Positions 1-7,994 of a DNA stretch of 39,132 bases are shown here, piece by piece (position 1 is the stretch's first letter; each line of letters opens with the position of its first letter). Under the pieces are notes generated by a model. The model was not told the DNA's origin. It saw nothing but the letters and a program-made list of their open reading frames with translations, and did no database searches. The position numbers and the translations under genes are program-made. This DNA comes from an uncultured Lamprocystis sp. (GTDB lineage: Bacteria > Pseudomonadota > Gammaproteobacteria > Chromatiales > Chromatiaceae): NCBI RefSeq assembly GCF_903933125.1, contig NZ_CAIZIZ010000501.1, forward strand, positions 1 to 39,132, in the 5' to 3' direction.

Positions 1-133
1 CTGAGCGGGTGGATTCCCGCTCTGGATGAGGCGCGTGGTGGCCGAGTCTTCCGGGTCCCGAGCACAGACGCAAGAAGGGGTCCAATGGGTGTTCACCTCG
101 GTGGACGCTTGCGGGCACAGCCCGCTAGGCTCA

Positions 134-209
134 ACCGCCGGATGCGGAAAACCGCATGTCCGGTGGTGTGGGAGGGGTGACGGGCGCAATCCCGTCACCC
201 CGACCCGAT
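134..209 (+). ncRNA. 3' end of a group II intron (domains V and VI)
   Basis: Positions 134-167 fold into a 34-nt hairpin with an AAAA loop (148-151), a two-base bulge on the 3' side (GT, 158-159) and a CGC triad near the base (136-138). These are the hallmarks of group II intron domain V. Immediately downstream, 174-184 pairs perfectly with 191-201 to form a domain VI-like stem, followed by GACCCGAT, a typical bacterial group II intron 3' end. Only the 3' end is in the window; the rest of the intron, and any reverse transcriptase it encodes, would lie upstream of position 1. The short open frames crossing this region do not resemble a reverse transcriptase. The CGC triad suggests a class C-like or related intron, but the class is not settled. 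The 3' splice site near 209 is inferred from the motif. Confidence 0.75.
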
Positions 210-404
210 CGGATCAGACAACACACCAACCCAGCGGGCATCATTCAAGACACCGTGAGGCAGAAACTCATCATGGTCTCGCTGCGTGACGGCGCACTGT
301 GGCGTTTGGCGGATCAAAAAAAACGGCGAAGACACCGCTTTTTAACTGATCAGTGACGCCTATCCGCCCCTTGCGCACACCTCAACCCCGGAGTGCCCCC
401 AACG
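210..404. other. Non-coding stretch after the intron, with an A-tract/T-tract hairpin
   Basis: This would be the 3' exon of the group II intron. No convincing gene is seen. An open frame running out of the intron to 356 ends in a basic tail that I do not recognise; it could be the end of an interrupted gene. At 316-343 eight A residues, a weak hairpin and a T-tract look like a poor bidirectional terminator. A GGAG at 390-393 is the likely ribosome binding site of the next gene. Confidence 0.4.
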
Positions 405-1550
405 ATGCGCACTTTTGCCTGTCAGTCCTGCGGCCAAGCCGTCTATTTCGAGAACTGGCGCTGCAATCACTGCGGCGCCGCCTTGGGCTTCCTGCCCGAT
501 GCGCTGCAGTTGGTCGCGGTGGAGAAGGATGCCGCAGGTTTCTGGACCCCGATCACCCCCTGCGACAAGGTGCACCGCCCCGGTGTGCTGGCGCGGTTCT
601 TCAGCCGCCGGCCCGAGCCGCCGCCCGCGAAGGTCGCCGGCCGGCGCTACCGCAAGTGCGGCAATTATGCGCAGCACAATGTCTGTAACTGGATGGTCCC
701 GGAGGAATCGGGCGAGGACCTGTGCGTCGCCTGCCGTCCCAACCGCACCATTCCCAACCTGGGCCGTCCGGGCAATCCGGAAAAGTGGTATCGCATCGAG
801 CGCGGCAAGCGGCGCCTCATCTACGGACTGTTGCGCCTGGGGCTGCCGGTGCGCAGCCGCGATGAGGATCCGGAGCATGGGCTCGCCTTCGACTTTCTCG
901 CCAGTCAGGATGCGCCGCCGGATCAACCGGTGCTGACCGGCCATGCCGACGGACTGATCACGCTCAATATCGACGAGGCCGACCCGGTCCGGCGCGAACG
1001 CATCCGGGTGGACATGGACGAGACTTACCGCACCCTGGTCGGTCACTTCCGCCACGAGATCGGCCACTATTACTGGGACCTGCTGATCCGTCACGGCGGG
1101 CGCCTGGAGAGCTTCCGCGCCCTGTTCGGCGACGAGCGGCAGGACTATGGTGAGGCCCTGGAAGATCACTACCGCACCGGCCCGCCCGTGCATTGGCAGG
1201 ACCGCTATCTTTCGACTTATGCGAGCAGCCACCCCTGGGAAGACTGGGCCGAGACCTGGGCGCATTACCTGCACATCGTGGACACCCTGGAGACGGCCGC
1301 CCATTTCGGCATCGAGGTGGAATGGTGCCTGCCGGACGGCAGTGTCCGCACCGCCGACCCCGAATTCGACCCCTACACCATCGCCGACTTTCAACCGATC
1401 ATTGAGGACTGGTTGCCGCTCACCTTCGCGGTCAATAACCTCAACCGCAGTATGGGCCAGCAGGATCTCTACCCCTTCGTGCTGCCGCAGCCGGCCATCG
1501 AGAAGCTCGCCTATGTTCATGGGGTGGTGCGGGCGGGAGCCGGGAGTTAG
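405..1550 (+). CDS. Putative zinc-binding metallopeptidase with N-terminal zinc ribbon
   Basis: A protein of 381 residues. The N-terminus has two CxxC pairs (CQSC and CNHC) forming a zinc ribbon. Residues 217-221 are HEIGH, a classic HExxH zinc-protease motif, inside a region conserved in the family annotated as putative zinc-binding metallopeptidase (COG4307/Peptidase_Mx type). A later WAETWAHYLH stretch probably supplies a further ligand. No signal peptide is visible, so a cytoplasmic location is likely. The substrate is unknown for the family. I chose ATG 405 because GGAG lies 11 bases upstream and the zinc ribbon begins directly after it; an in-frame GTG at 393 is less likely. The gene stands alone, with long non-coding DNA on its 3' side. 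The family call is firm; actual peptidase activity is inferred from the motif. Confidence 0.85.
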   Translation: MRTFACQSCGQAVYFENWRCNHCGAALGFLPDALQLVAVEKDAAGFWTPITPCDKVHRPGVLARFFSRRPEPPPAKVAGRRYRKCGNYAQHNVCNWMVPEESGEDLCVACRPNRTIPNLGRPGNPEKWYRIERGKRRLIYGLLRLGLPVRSRDEDPEHGLAFDFLASQDAPPDQPVLTGHADGLITLNIDEADPVRRERIRVDMDETYRTLVGHFRHEIGHYYWDLLIRHGGRLESFRALFGDERQDYGEALEDHYRTGPPVHWQDRYLSTYASSHPWEDWAETWAHYLHIVDTLETAAHFGIEVEWCLPDGSVRTADPEFDPYTIADFQPIIEDWLPLTFAVNNLNRSMGQQDLYPFVLPQPAIEKLAYVHGVVRAGAGS

Positions 1551-1691
1551 CCCCCGTCCACCTGACGTTGCGGCAAGCACCGGTTGGAGAACGACCGCGG
1601 GGAAATTCAGCACCAACGTTCGGACCTGGGGATACCGCGAGACGAGAAACCACCATGTCGGGCTCATAGCCGTCGGACGTGATAGTCGGAC

Positions 1692-1720
1692 GTAGGGGCG
1701 GGTTTTAAACCCGCCCCTAC
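1692..1720. repeat. 29-bp palindrome (GTAGGGGCGGG type)
   Basis: GTAGGGGCGGG is followed by TTTTAAA and the exact inverse CCCGCCCCTAC. The same sequence with TTTCAAA in the centre occurs in frame inside pglX at 22597-22625, with a partial second copy to 22646. It is therefore a dispersed palindromic element rather than a terminator specific to this site; no T-tract follows it. Confidence 0.85.
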
Positions 1721-1999
1721 ACGAGCATCGTTCCGGAGATCAGGTACGAAGGCTATACCATGATGCGGCACTGCGATGGTGCAAACCCGACATTAAGGGT
1801 GCTCAGACTGTGCGTTCCCGACAGCGAAAGCCGCGTTCTCGCGGTGGCAGGATGATCAATAAGAAATTGATTATAAGAATAATCTAATGCCATCCGCATG
1901 GTGCTGGCACTATTCCTGCTTATTACACTGTCAGTCGTGGGCCGGATCGCTGAGGCAACCGCCCCAGCATCCGATCTCCGTCTTCTCAGTGGTGATTCA

Positions 2000-2023
2000 C
2001 CCCGCGTTAGCGGGGTTTTTTTT
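2000..2023 (+). terminator. Strong rho-independent terminator with no gene directly upstream
   Basis: CCCCGC (2000-2005), a GTTA loop and GCGGGG (2010-2015) are followed by eight T residues. This is a textbook intrinsic terminator on the plus strand. The nearest upstream plus-strand gene ends 450 bases away at 1550, so it either ends a long 3' UTR or ends an unannotated small RNA starting in the A+T-rich patch near 1860-1890. It also insulates hldE from upstream transcription. Confidence 0.8.
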
Positions 2024-2057
2024 GGGGGCGGCGCGACGGCGCGGGCCGGCCAGCAGT

Positions 2058-2121
2058 CCCAAATTTGGGTGAACGTCGTCGGCAGCGTTAGTGGTGGATG
2101 CGCTGCGCTTATCCACCCTAC
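2058..2121. repeat. Composite repeat, copy 1 (second copy near 37503-37583)
   Basis: A perfect 12-bp palindrome (CCCAAATTTGGG, 2058-2069) is followed after 24 bases by a 28-bp unit (2094-2121) beginning GTGGATGCGCTGCGC and ending TATCCACCCTAC, itself an imperfect palindrome. The 28-bp unit is identical at 37556-37583, and there too it follows a CCAAATTTGG core. The pairing of two modules in the same order at both sites suggests one dispersed composite element. Confidence 0.75.
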
Positions 2122-2140
2122 GAAACTCACGGACCGCGCG

Positions 2141-2182
2141 TCGTTGTCGCAATCGGATTGTTCAACAACGACAACGACAACG
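2141..2182. repeat. Inverted hexanucleotide (TCGTTG/CAACGA) repeat
   Basis: TCGTTGTCG (2141-2149) is separated by a short spacer containing AATCGGATT from a run of CAACGA units (2163-2182) on the same strand, giving a hairpin. The same hexamer, and the same AATCGGATT next to it, recur between pglZ and brxD (32222-32270 and 32488-32528), so this belongs to one repeat family. Confidence 0.7.
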
Positions 2183-2314
2183 TACCCGGAATCTCGATCA
2201 TCACAGCAGTTCTGATCGCACCCGCCGATAGGGAACCCCTGCCGGACGCACCGCCAGCGGCTATACTTCGCGACCCGCCGTTATCGGTGCAGGACAAGGC
2301 GTCAAGGTGCGCTC

Positions 2315-3742
2315 GTGAAGACCAGGCTACCCCCATTCAGCAAGGCCCGCGTGCTCGTGGTCGGCGATGTCATGCTTGACCGCTATTGGAGCGGACGCGC
2401 CACCCGGATTTCGCCGGAGGCACCAGTCCCGGTGGTGCATGTCACGGCGACCGAAGACCGGTTGGGCGGCGCCGCCAACGTCGCGCTCAATATCCTGACA
2501 CTCGGCGGACAGGTCGACCTGCTGGGGGCGATCGGCGTCGATGAGGCTGGCGAGACACTGAAACGATTGCTGCAGCGGACCGGTATCGGCTGCCATCTGC
2601 ATGCGGACGCCCGCGCCGCGACCTCGACCAAGCTGCGCATTCTCAGTCACCACCAACAACTGGTGCGCGCAGATTTCGAAGGCGGCCTGGCCGAAGTCGA
2701 TGCCGCCGCGCTCCTGGCCGATTTCGCGCGGCTGGCTGCTCAAGCGGACCTGATCGTCTTGTCCGATTACGGCAAGGGCACCCTGGGGTCACCCCGAACG
2801 CTGATCGAGCAGGCCGCGGCGCTGAACAAACGGGTGATCGTCGATCCCAAGGGCACCGACTTTTCGAAGTACCGGGGCGCGACCCTGATCACCCCGAACC
2901 GGGCCGAGTTTGAGGCCGTCGTGGGGCTCTGCGCCACCGAGGCGGACCTGGTGGAGCGCGGTGAGCGCCTGCGCCTGGCGACTGGCTTGACCGGCGTCCT
3001 GATCACGCGCGGCGAGCAGGGCATGACCTTGCTGTGGCAGGATCAGGCGCCGCTGCATCTGCAGGCCCGGGCGCGGGAGGTCTTCGATGTGACCGGTGCC
3101 GGTGACACGGTGATCGCGACCCTGGCCTTGGCGCTGGCCGCCGGGGCGCCGCCGCCGGAGGCGATGGTCCTGGCCAACGCCGCCGCCGGGATCGTGGTCG
3201 GCAAGTTGGGAACCGCCGCCGCAACCGTGGCCGAATTGAACCAGGCGCTGCGCACGTCCGACGACGCCGGGTTCGGCATCCTGACCGAAGACGATTTGGC
3301 GGTTGCCATGGATCAGGCCCGCTCTCGCGGCGAGCGGATCATCATGACCAACGGCTGCTTCGATCTCCTGCACGCCGGTCATGTCACCTATCTGGAGCAG
3401 GCGCGCCGACTCGGCGACCGGCTGGTGGTCGCGGTCAATACCGATGCCTCGGTGCAGGCGCTGAAAGGCCCCGGCCGGCCGGTCAATCCGCTCGAACGGC
3501 GGATGACCGTGCTCGCCGCTTTGAAGAGTGTCGATTGGGTGGTGCCGTTCAGTGAAGCGACGCCGGAGCGGCTTTACTGCAGGCTCTTGCCCGATGTCAT
3601 CGTCAAAGGCGGCGACTATGCACCGGACGCGATTGCGGGCGGTCCCTGCGTCACGGCCAATGGGGGCGAGATCGTCGTCCTGGAGTATCTCGACGGCGAG
3701 TCGACGACGGCGATGATCCAGCGGCTGCAAGAGGGACGGTGA
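2315..3742 (+). CDS. hldE: Bifunctional D-beta-D-heptose 7-phosphate kinase / heptose 1-phosphate adenylyltransferase
   Basis: A 475-residue protein, about the length of E. coli HldE (477). Residues 1-315 form a PfkB/ribokinase-type kinase with the N-terminal VVGDVMLDRYW motif and the catalytic GAGDT near residues 260-264. The C-terminal third is a nucleotidyltransferase with TNGCFDLLHAGH near residue 345. It phosphorylates D-glycero-D-manno-heptose 7-phosphate at C1 and later adenylates heptose 1-phosphate, giving ADP-heptose for the lipopolysaccharide inner core. GTG 2315 is chosen because the protein then starts like characterised HldE (MKxxLPxF) and AAGG lies eight bases upstream. The partner isomerase gmhA is at 11287 on the same strand. 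No terminator is seen; a palindromic element follows the gene. Confidence 0.97.
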   Translation: MKTRLPPFSKARVLVVGDVMLDRYWSGRATRISPEAPVPVVHVTATEDRLGGAANVALNILTLGGQVDLLGAIGVDEAGETLKRLLQRTGIGCHLHADARAATSTKLRILSHHQQLVRADFEGGLAEVDAAALLADFARLAAQADLIVLSDYGKGTLGSPRTLIEQAAALNKRVIVDPKGTDFSKYRGATLITPNRAEFEAVVGLCATEADLVERGERLRLATGLTGVLITRGEQGMTLLWQDQAPLHLQARAREVFDVTGAGDTVIATLALALAAGAPPPEAMVLANAAAGIVVGKLGTAAATVAELNQALRTSDDAGFGILTEDDLAVAMDQARSRGERIIMTNGCFDLLHAGHVTYLEQARRLGDRLVVAVNTDASVQALKGPGRPVNPLERRMTVLAALKSVDWVVPFSEATPERLYCRLLPDVIVKGGDYAPDAIAGGPCVTANGGEIVVLEYLDGESTTAMIQRLQEGR

Positions 3743-3837
3743 ATCCCAGCAAGCGCGGTCAGCGTTCAGGGTTGAGATGGGCATCGCTATCGAGATTGTG
3801 AAAGTATTCGCTCCGAACCCGAAAACATCGTAATGCC

Positions 3838-3922
3838 GTAGGTTGGGGTGAGGAACGAACCCCAACATTTCAGCGCCTTACGTTTGGCTGATCGTTGGGC
3901 TTCGTTCCTCAGCCCAACCTAC
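3838..3922. repeat. Palindromic element (GTAGGTTGGG type), copy 1
   Basis: The element opens with GTAGGTTGGGGTGAGG and closes with CCTCAGCCCAACCTAC, so its ends are inverted repeats, with a smaller nested hairpin (GTTGGGG/CCCCAAC) in the left half. It lies between the convergent hldE and desaturase genes. The same element with the same ends occurs in frame inside pglX at 22426-22528, with a slightly longer centre. Confidence 0.85.
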
Positions 3923-3924
3923 GC

Positions 3925-5118
3925 CTACGCCAAGGCGGTACCCGCCGGCTGGAGCGAGAACCCTTTGAGGTTTTGGGCAAAGCGCTCCAGTGACTGGATG
4001 CCGGTGGCCTCGGCCTGGTGACACCAGTCCTGAAGTGAGCGCAGCAGCACCTCCTGGCTCGGCGTCTGGAGCTGCCAGATCGCCTGCAGCCGCTCCCGGA
4101 ACTGATAGACGGTGGCCAGCGTCTGGCTCTGCGCCAGCAACTGATCCAGCCGCTGGCGCGCCGCCGCATCGAGCCGGCTCGCCTCGCGCGCGAGCAGGCG
4201 CCGGTTGCGCCTGATCAGGCGGCGGCAGTGCGCCGCGTCACGGCACAACTCGTCCCGCGACACCGGGGCCAACACTTCTTTGGTGTAGCGTGCGAACACG
4301 AACATGCGGCTGACCACCACGGCCCGCAGTGTATCCATATCCACCAGCAGTTTGCCCGGGACCATGGTCAGCCGCGGCGCGACCCGCTTGATGCGGGCGA
4401 GCCGCAGCGCGCTCAGGGTGCGGATGTACAGCCAACTGATGTCGAACTCCCACCATTGGTAAGAAAGCCGCGCGGAACTGGGGAACGCATGGTGGTTGTT
4501 GTGCAACTCCTCACCGCCGATCAGGATGCCCCAGGGCACGATGTTGGTGGACGCGTCCGGCGGCTCGAAGTTGCGGTAACCCCAGTAGTGACCGATCCCG
4601 TTGATGACACCGGCCGCCAGGATGGGGATCCACAGCATCTGCACCGCCCAGATCACCGGCCCGTAAAGCCCGAACAGCAGCAGGTCCAGGATCAGCATGA
4701 GCGCCACCCCCTGCCAGTGATAAGGGCTGTACAGGTTGCGCTCCAGCCAGTCGTTCGGGGTACCGTGGCCGTAACGCTCCACGGTCGCCGGATCGTCAGA
4801 CGCCGCTTCGTAGAGCTCGGCGCCCTGGGTCAGCACTGTGCGCAGGCCCAGGATTTGCGGGCTGTGCGGGTCCTCCGCGGTCTCGACCTTGGCGTGGTGA
4901 CGGCGATGGACCGCGACCCACTCCTTGGTGACCATGCCGGTGGTCAGCCACAGCCAGAAGCGAAAGACATGAGCAACCGCCGGGTGCAGGTCCAGGCCGC
5001 GATGGGCCTGAGCGCGATGAAGAAAGATCGTCACCGCGGCGATGGTGAGGTGGGTCATGGCGAGCGTGATGAGCACCGCCTGCCAGGGCGACGCGTCGAG
5101 AATGCCGTGCAGGGTCAT
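3925..5118 (-). CDS. Membrane fatty acid desaturase (acyl-CoA/delta-9 type)
   Basis: A 397-residue integral membrane di-iron desaturase. The three histidine boxes are present: HRAQAHR (residues 34-40), HRRHH (71-75) and HNNHH (206-210), with hydrophobic segments around residues 13-33, 52-62 and 136-172. The family introduces a cis double bond, usually at C9, into membrane fatty acyl chains, adjusting membrane fluidity. Residues from about 270 onward form an Arg- and Leu-rich helical extension beyond the core. ATG at 5118 follows a good GGAG ribosome site on the minus strand. A 16-bp palindrome (5129-5144) sits between a possible -10 (TATAGT) and the start codon and may be a repressor site. 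It is convergent with hldE. Regiospecificity and the electron donor cannot be read from the sequence. Confidence 0.9.
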   Translation of the reverse strand: MTLHGILDASPWQAVLITLAMTHLTIAAVTIFLHRAQAHRGLDLHPAVAHVFRFWLWLTTGMVTKEWVAVHRRHHAKVETAEDPHSPQILGLRTVLTQGAELYEAASDDPATVERYGHGTPNDWLERNLYSPYHWQGVALMLILDLLLFGLYGPVIWAVQMLWIPILAAGVINGIGHYWGYRNFEPPDASTNIVPWGILIGGEELHNNHHAFPSSARLSYQWWEFDISWLYIRTLSALRLARIKRVAPRLTMVPGKLLVDMDTLRAVVVSRMFVFARYTKEVLAPVSRDELCRDAAHCRRLIRRNRRLLAREASRLDAAARQRLDQLLAQSQTLATVYQFRERLQAIWQLQTPSQEVLLRSLQDWCHQAEATGIQSLERFAQNLKGFSLQPAGTALA

Positions 5119-5128
5119 GGGGTCTCCT

Positions 5129-5144
5129 GTGGAAATCGTTCCAC
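5129..5144. promoter_or_regulatory. Possible operator in the desaturase leader
   Basis: A perfect inverted repeat, GTGGAA-N4-TTCCAC, lies 11 bases upstream of the desaturase start codon and just downstream of TATAGT on the minus strand (5148-5153), a possible -10 box. Desaturase genes in gammaproteobacteria are often controlled by TetR-type lipid sensors such as DesT or FabR that bind palindromes. The sequence is not the known FabR/DesT box, so the regulator is unknown. Confidence 0.35.
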
Positions 5145-5163
5145 TTCACTATAGCCGACCGTT

Positions 5164-5590
5164 TCAGTCGGGGCTATGACAAGCGACGAACGGTAGTGTG
5201 CTCCGTGCTGCGCATAAAAGGCGCTGGTCGTCCAGATAGGAGAAGAGCAGGTTGACGGCGACCGCATCGGGTGTGAGCCGGACGACCGCGGCACGCAACT
5301 CGGCGAGGTCCGCCGCGGTCAAGGGTTCCTCCCGGCGGCCGTCGCTGCCGAGGCGCCCGCCGGTCTCCAGGCAGCGTTCGGGTGGTACCGGCGGTCGCCG
5401 CGGTGGCGGTTGCAGGTCATGGAGAGCCGCGCGCGCCTGCCGACCGATGGTCAGCAGGTTACCCAGCCCGCGATTGGTCACATACAGGGTGCAATACCGC
5501 GTTGGTTGCCACGGTACTGCCGTGGATCAGGCGCAGGCCGGCCGGGTATCGATACCGAGTAGAGCCAAACCCGCGGCCGATCCCGGAGTC
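5164..5590 (-). pseudogene. Decayed hydantoinase/oxoprolinase (HyuA-type) fragment
   Basis: Two reading frames together give a piece of the N-terminal half of a hydantoinase A subunit. One frame (about 5590 down to 5485) contains GLRLIHGSTVATNAVL, a conserved substrate-domain motif. The next (5481 to 5164) continues with MTNRGLGNLLTIGRQAR and a CLETGGRLGSDG stretch, then stops. In intact proteins (about 700 residues) these motifs are contiguous, so a frameshift with a small deletion lies near 5480-5490. Only about 140 codons remain; the start and the catalytic remainder are gone. It abuts the 3' end of galU. The functional enzyme would be an ATP-dependent 5-oxoproline/hydantoin hydrolase. Confidence 0.8.
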
Positions 5591-6461
5591 AATCCCGAAA
5601 GGCACGCAGGAACGCGGCGAACTGCTCACCCAGCTCCGGATGGGCCAATCCGTACTCGACCGTGGCCTCCAGATAACCGAGCTTGCTGCCGCAGTCATAG
5701 CGCTTGCCCTCGAAGGGATGGGCAATCACCGTTTCATACTCCAGCAGTGCGGCGATGCCGTCGGTCAACTGAATCTCACCGCCGGCACCGGTGTCGGTCT
5801 GCTCCAGCATGTCGAAAATCCGCGGGGTCAGCAGATAGCGGCCGACCACGGCGAGGTTCGATGGGGCATCCGCCGGGGCGGGCTTCTCGACGATGGAGAC
5901 CACGCGCAACAATCCCCCCGGCCCCGGCTCGACCTCAACGATACCGTATTGCCGGGTGTCCTCCCGCGGAACCTCCTGAACGCTCAGCACGCTGCACTCG
6001 TGGCGTGCGTAGATATCCGCCATCTGCCCCGACACCCCCTTGCCATGGCCGCGGATCAGATCATCCGCCAGAAGAATGAAGAACGGCTCATCGCCCACCA
6101 CGCCCTTGGCACAGAGTACCGCGTGTCCAAGCCCGCGGGCCTCGGCCTGGCGAACATAGACGCAGCCCACGTCGGACGGCAGGATGTTCTGAACCATCTT
6201 GAGCAGTTCAGTCTTGCCCGCGCTTTCCAACTCGGCCTCCAACTCATAGGCCTTGTCGAAGTGGTCTTCGATGGAACGCTTGTGTCGGCCGGTGATGAAG
6301 ATGAGCTGGTCGACCCCGGCCGTCTCCGCCTCTTCGGCGGCATACTGGATCAGGGGTTTGTCGACCACCGGGAGCATCTCCTTGGGGCTCGCCTTGGTGG
6401 CCGGCAGAAAGCGCGTGCCGAGTCCGGCAACGGGAAATACGGCCTTACGAATCTGTTTCAT
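5589..6461 (-). CDS. galU: UTP-glucose-1-phosphate uridylyltransferase
   Basis: A protein of 290 residues, the usual GalU length. It opens with [20 protein letters not shown], the nucleotide-binding signature (GLGTRFLP) of the family, followed by [10 protein letters not shown]. It makes UDP-glucose from UTP and glucose 1-phosphate in the cytoplasm, feeding lipopolysaccharide, other polysaccharides and osmolytes. ATG 6461 is chosen because the protein then begins like characterised GalU, although the frame is open far upstream through the lapB gene; GGAG lies 11 bases upstream. It lies 52 bases downstream of lapB on the same strand, so the two are probably co-transcribed, with a stem-loop between them (6488-6505). 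Confidence 0.96.
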   Translation of the reverse strand: MKQIRKAVFPVAGLGTRFLPATKASPKEMLPVVDKPLIQYAAEEAETAGVDQLIFITGRHKRSIEDHFDKAYELEAELESAGKTELLKMVQNILPSDVGCVYVRQAEARGLGHAVLCAKGVVGDEPFFILLADDLIRGHGKGVSGQMADIYARHECSVLSVQEVPREDTRQYGIVEVEPGPGGLLRVVSIVEKPAPADAPSNLAVVGRYLLTPRIFDMLEQTDTGAGGEIQLTDGIAALLEYETVIAHPFEGKRYDCGSKLGYLEATVEYGLAHPELGEQFAAFLRAFRD

Positions 6462-6487
6462 GGTTGATGACTCTCCAACGGGTGAAG

Positions 6488-6505
6488 ACCGGGGCCGTCC
6501 CCGGT
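6488..6505 (-). other. Stem-loop between lapB and galU
   Basis: ACCGGGG-CCGT-CCCCGGT forms a perfect 7-bp stem with a 4-base loop in the 52-base gap between lapB and galU. No T-tract follows on either strand, so it is more likely an mRNA processing or stability element than a terminator. Confidence 0.45.
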
Positions 6506-6513
6506 AAGACTGA

Positions 6514-7716
6514 TTAGGCGAGCCGCCGTTCGTGCACGACCTCATCCCCCGGAATGCGCTCCGGCTGGACCGGCTGGACCGTCCCCCAGCGCTTGCAGCT
6601 CGGGCACTGCCAGTGCACGGCCCGCGCCGAGAAACCGCAATGATCGCATTGATACGCGGGTTGGCGTGCGAGCAGATAGCGGACCACTTCATGGACCACG
6701 TGCGCGCGATGATCAGACCCGTCCCGCGCGGCCTCGGCCTGCTGCGATTGTAATTGCAGCAAGCGCTCCAGGGCGGCCACATCCACATGTCCGGCAAGAT
6801 AGTCGGTGAGCGCGGCCAGCGCGGCATCGGTGCCGCGCGCGTGCTCCAACGCATCGCTCAAGGCCAACAACACCGGCGGTGAGGGGTGGCGTGAGACCAG
6901 CGACTCGAGCACCTCGATCAGATCACCGCGCCCCAGGTCTTCCAGTGCCTGCATCAGCCCCGGCAGGACTTCCGGCAGATAGCGCGCACCCTGATCCGCA
7001 ACCCGCAGGAACAAACCCAAGGCCGCCTCCTGATCCTGCTGCGCAAGCGCCATCTCACCCGCGATGAGCGTGGCACGCACGCACAGGGGGTCGGCGTCCT
7101 GTGCGCGCGCCAAATGGTGTCTGGCCGCCTCGGGCTCGGTACGGCGACGCGCCTCCTCCGCCAGTTCGCAATGATACTGGGCGATCTCGATGTTCATCGG
7201 GTGTTCGCTGAACGGCTTGAGCCGCTCCGCGATCTCCAGGCAACGCGACCAATCGCGCTCCTGCTGATAGATGTCGAGCAGTCCGCGCAGCGCGCGCTCG
7301 CGCTGCAAGCCGATCTCGGCCAACTCCTCGAACAGCATCTCAGCCCGATCGAGCAACCCGGCACGCATGTAGTCCTGTCCCAACTCAAACAGGGCGTACC
7401 CGCGCTGCTCGGCGCTCAGGGTGTTGCGGGCAATGAGGTTCTGATGGATGCGGATGGCCCGGTCGGCCTCACCCCGTCGCCGGTACAGGCTCCCCAACGC
7501 CAGATGGGTCTCCACCGTCTCGCCATCGACCTCGGAAATTGCCAGGAACACATCGATTGCCTTGTCCGGTTGTTCGTCCAGCAGAAAATTGAGTCCGCGC
7601 AAGAAGGCCGGATGGGCGCCCGGCGCGACCGGACCCTTGGGTCCGGCATCCCGCCGACCGATCCACCACCCGGAAGCCGCGGCCACCGGAAGCAACAAAA
7701 ATAGCAGTTCGATCAC
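6514..7716 (-). CDS. lapB: Lipopolysaccharide assembly protein B
   Basis: A protein of 400 residues (E. coli LapB/YciM has 389). The N-terminus, [20 protein letters not shown], is a single membrane anchor matching LapB. A long series of tetratricopeptide repeats follows (about residues 60-350), then a rubredoxin-like zinc site, CDHC (357-360) and CPSC (371-374). In E. coli, LapB tunes LPS synthesis by presenting LpxC to the protease FtsH and connects synthesis with transport. The start is GTG 7716, chosen because the membrane anchor begins there; the frame is open to 7830 but that part is Arg-rich with no relation to the family. The usual upstream partner lapA is not present here. galU follows on the same strand. 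Confidence 0.95.
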   Translation of the reverse strand: MIELLFLLLPVAAASGWWIGRRDAGPKGPVAPGAHPAFLRGLNFLLDEQPDKAIDVFLAISEVDGETVETHLALGSLYRRRGEADRAIRIHQNLIARNTLSAEQRGYALFELGQDYMRAGLLDRAEMLFEELAEIGLQRERALRGLLDIYQQERDWSRCLEIAERLKPFSEHPMNIEIAQYHCELAEEARRRTEPEAARHHLARAQDADPLCVRATLIAGEMALAQQDQEAALGLFLRVADQGARYLPEVLPGLMQALEDLGRGDLIEVLESLVSRHPSPPVLLALSDALEHARGTDAALAALTDYLAGHVDVAALERLLQLQSQQAEAARDGSDHRAHVVHEVVRYLLARQPAYQCDHCGFSARAVHWQCPSCKRWGTVQPVQPERIPGDEVVHERRLA

Positions 7717-7994
7717 GGACGCGCGCCCCCGGCCGCCACGCGACGGTCGTCTCCCGGCCCGGCAGGGCGTGCGGGGACTATAGCGGCAACGAAAGAAGGT
7801 GTAAGGTTCACCCCGCCATAATACAGGCATCCCCGCGCGGTCGCATGGGTGGGGATCTGCCGCCGCGCCCCGATTATCTCATGATGGAGGTGACTGGGCT
7901 CTCAGCCGGGCGGACTGCGGCCGGGGCATCGGCGGTGACGGCCCGTGGTTCAGCAGCAGTCTCCCCACCCCATCAGCACGAGGAAACGAATCCT

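Larger units (their letters stand above)
1551..2314. other. Long intergenic region rich in repeats
   Basis: More than 750 bases with no convincing gene. It holds a palindrome (1692-1720), a strong intrinsic terminator (2000-2023), a composite repeat also found near 37500 (2058-2121) and a CGTTGT/CAACGA inverted hexamer repeat (2141-2182). An A+T-rich patch at about 1855-1890 lies roughly 110-150 bases before the terminator. Open frames on either strand have no recognisable protein character. Confidence 0.6.

Noticed and set aside
360-1667. 435-codon minus-strand frame opposite the metallopeptidase gene
   Set aside because: It is the mirror of a clear zinc-protease coding sequence; its translation has no recognisable motif and is typical of antisense frames in G+C-rich DNA.
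1692-1720. Intrinsic terminator of the metallopeptidase gene
   Set aside because: The palindrome has no T-tract, and the same sequence lies in the coding part of pglX, so it is a dispersed element.
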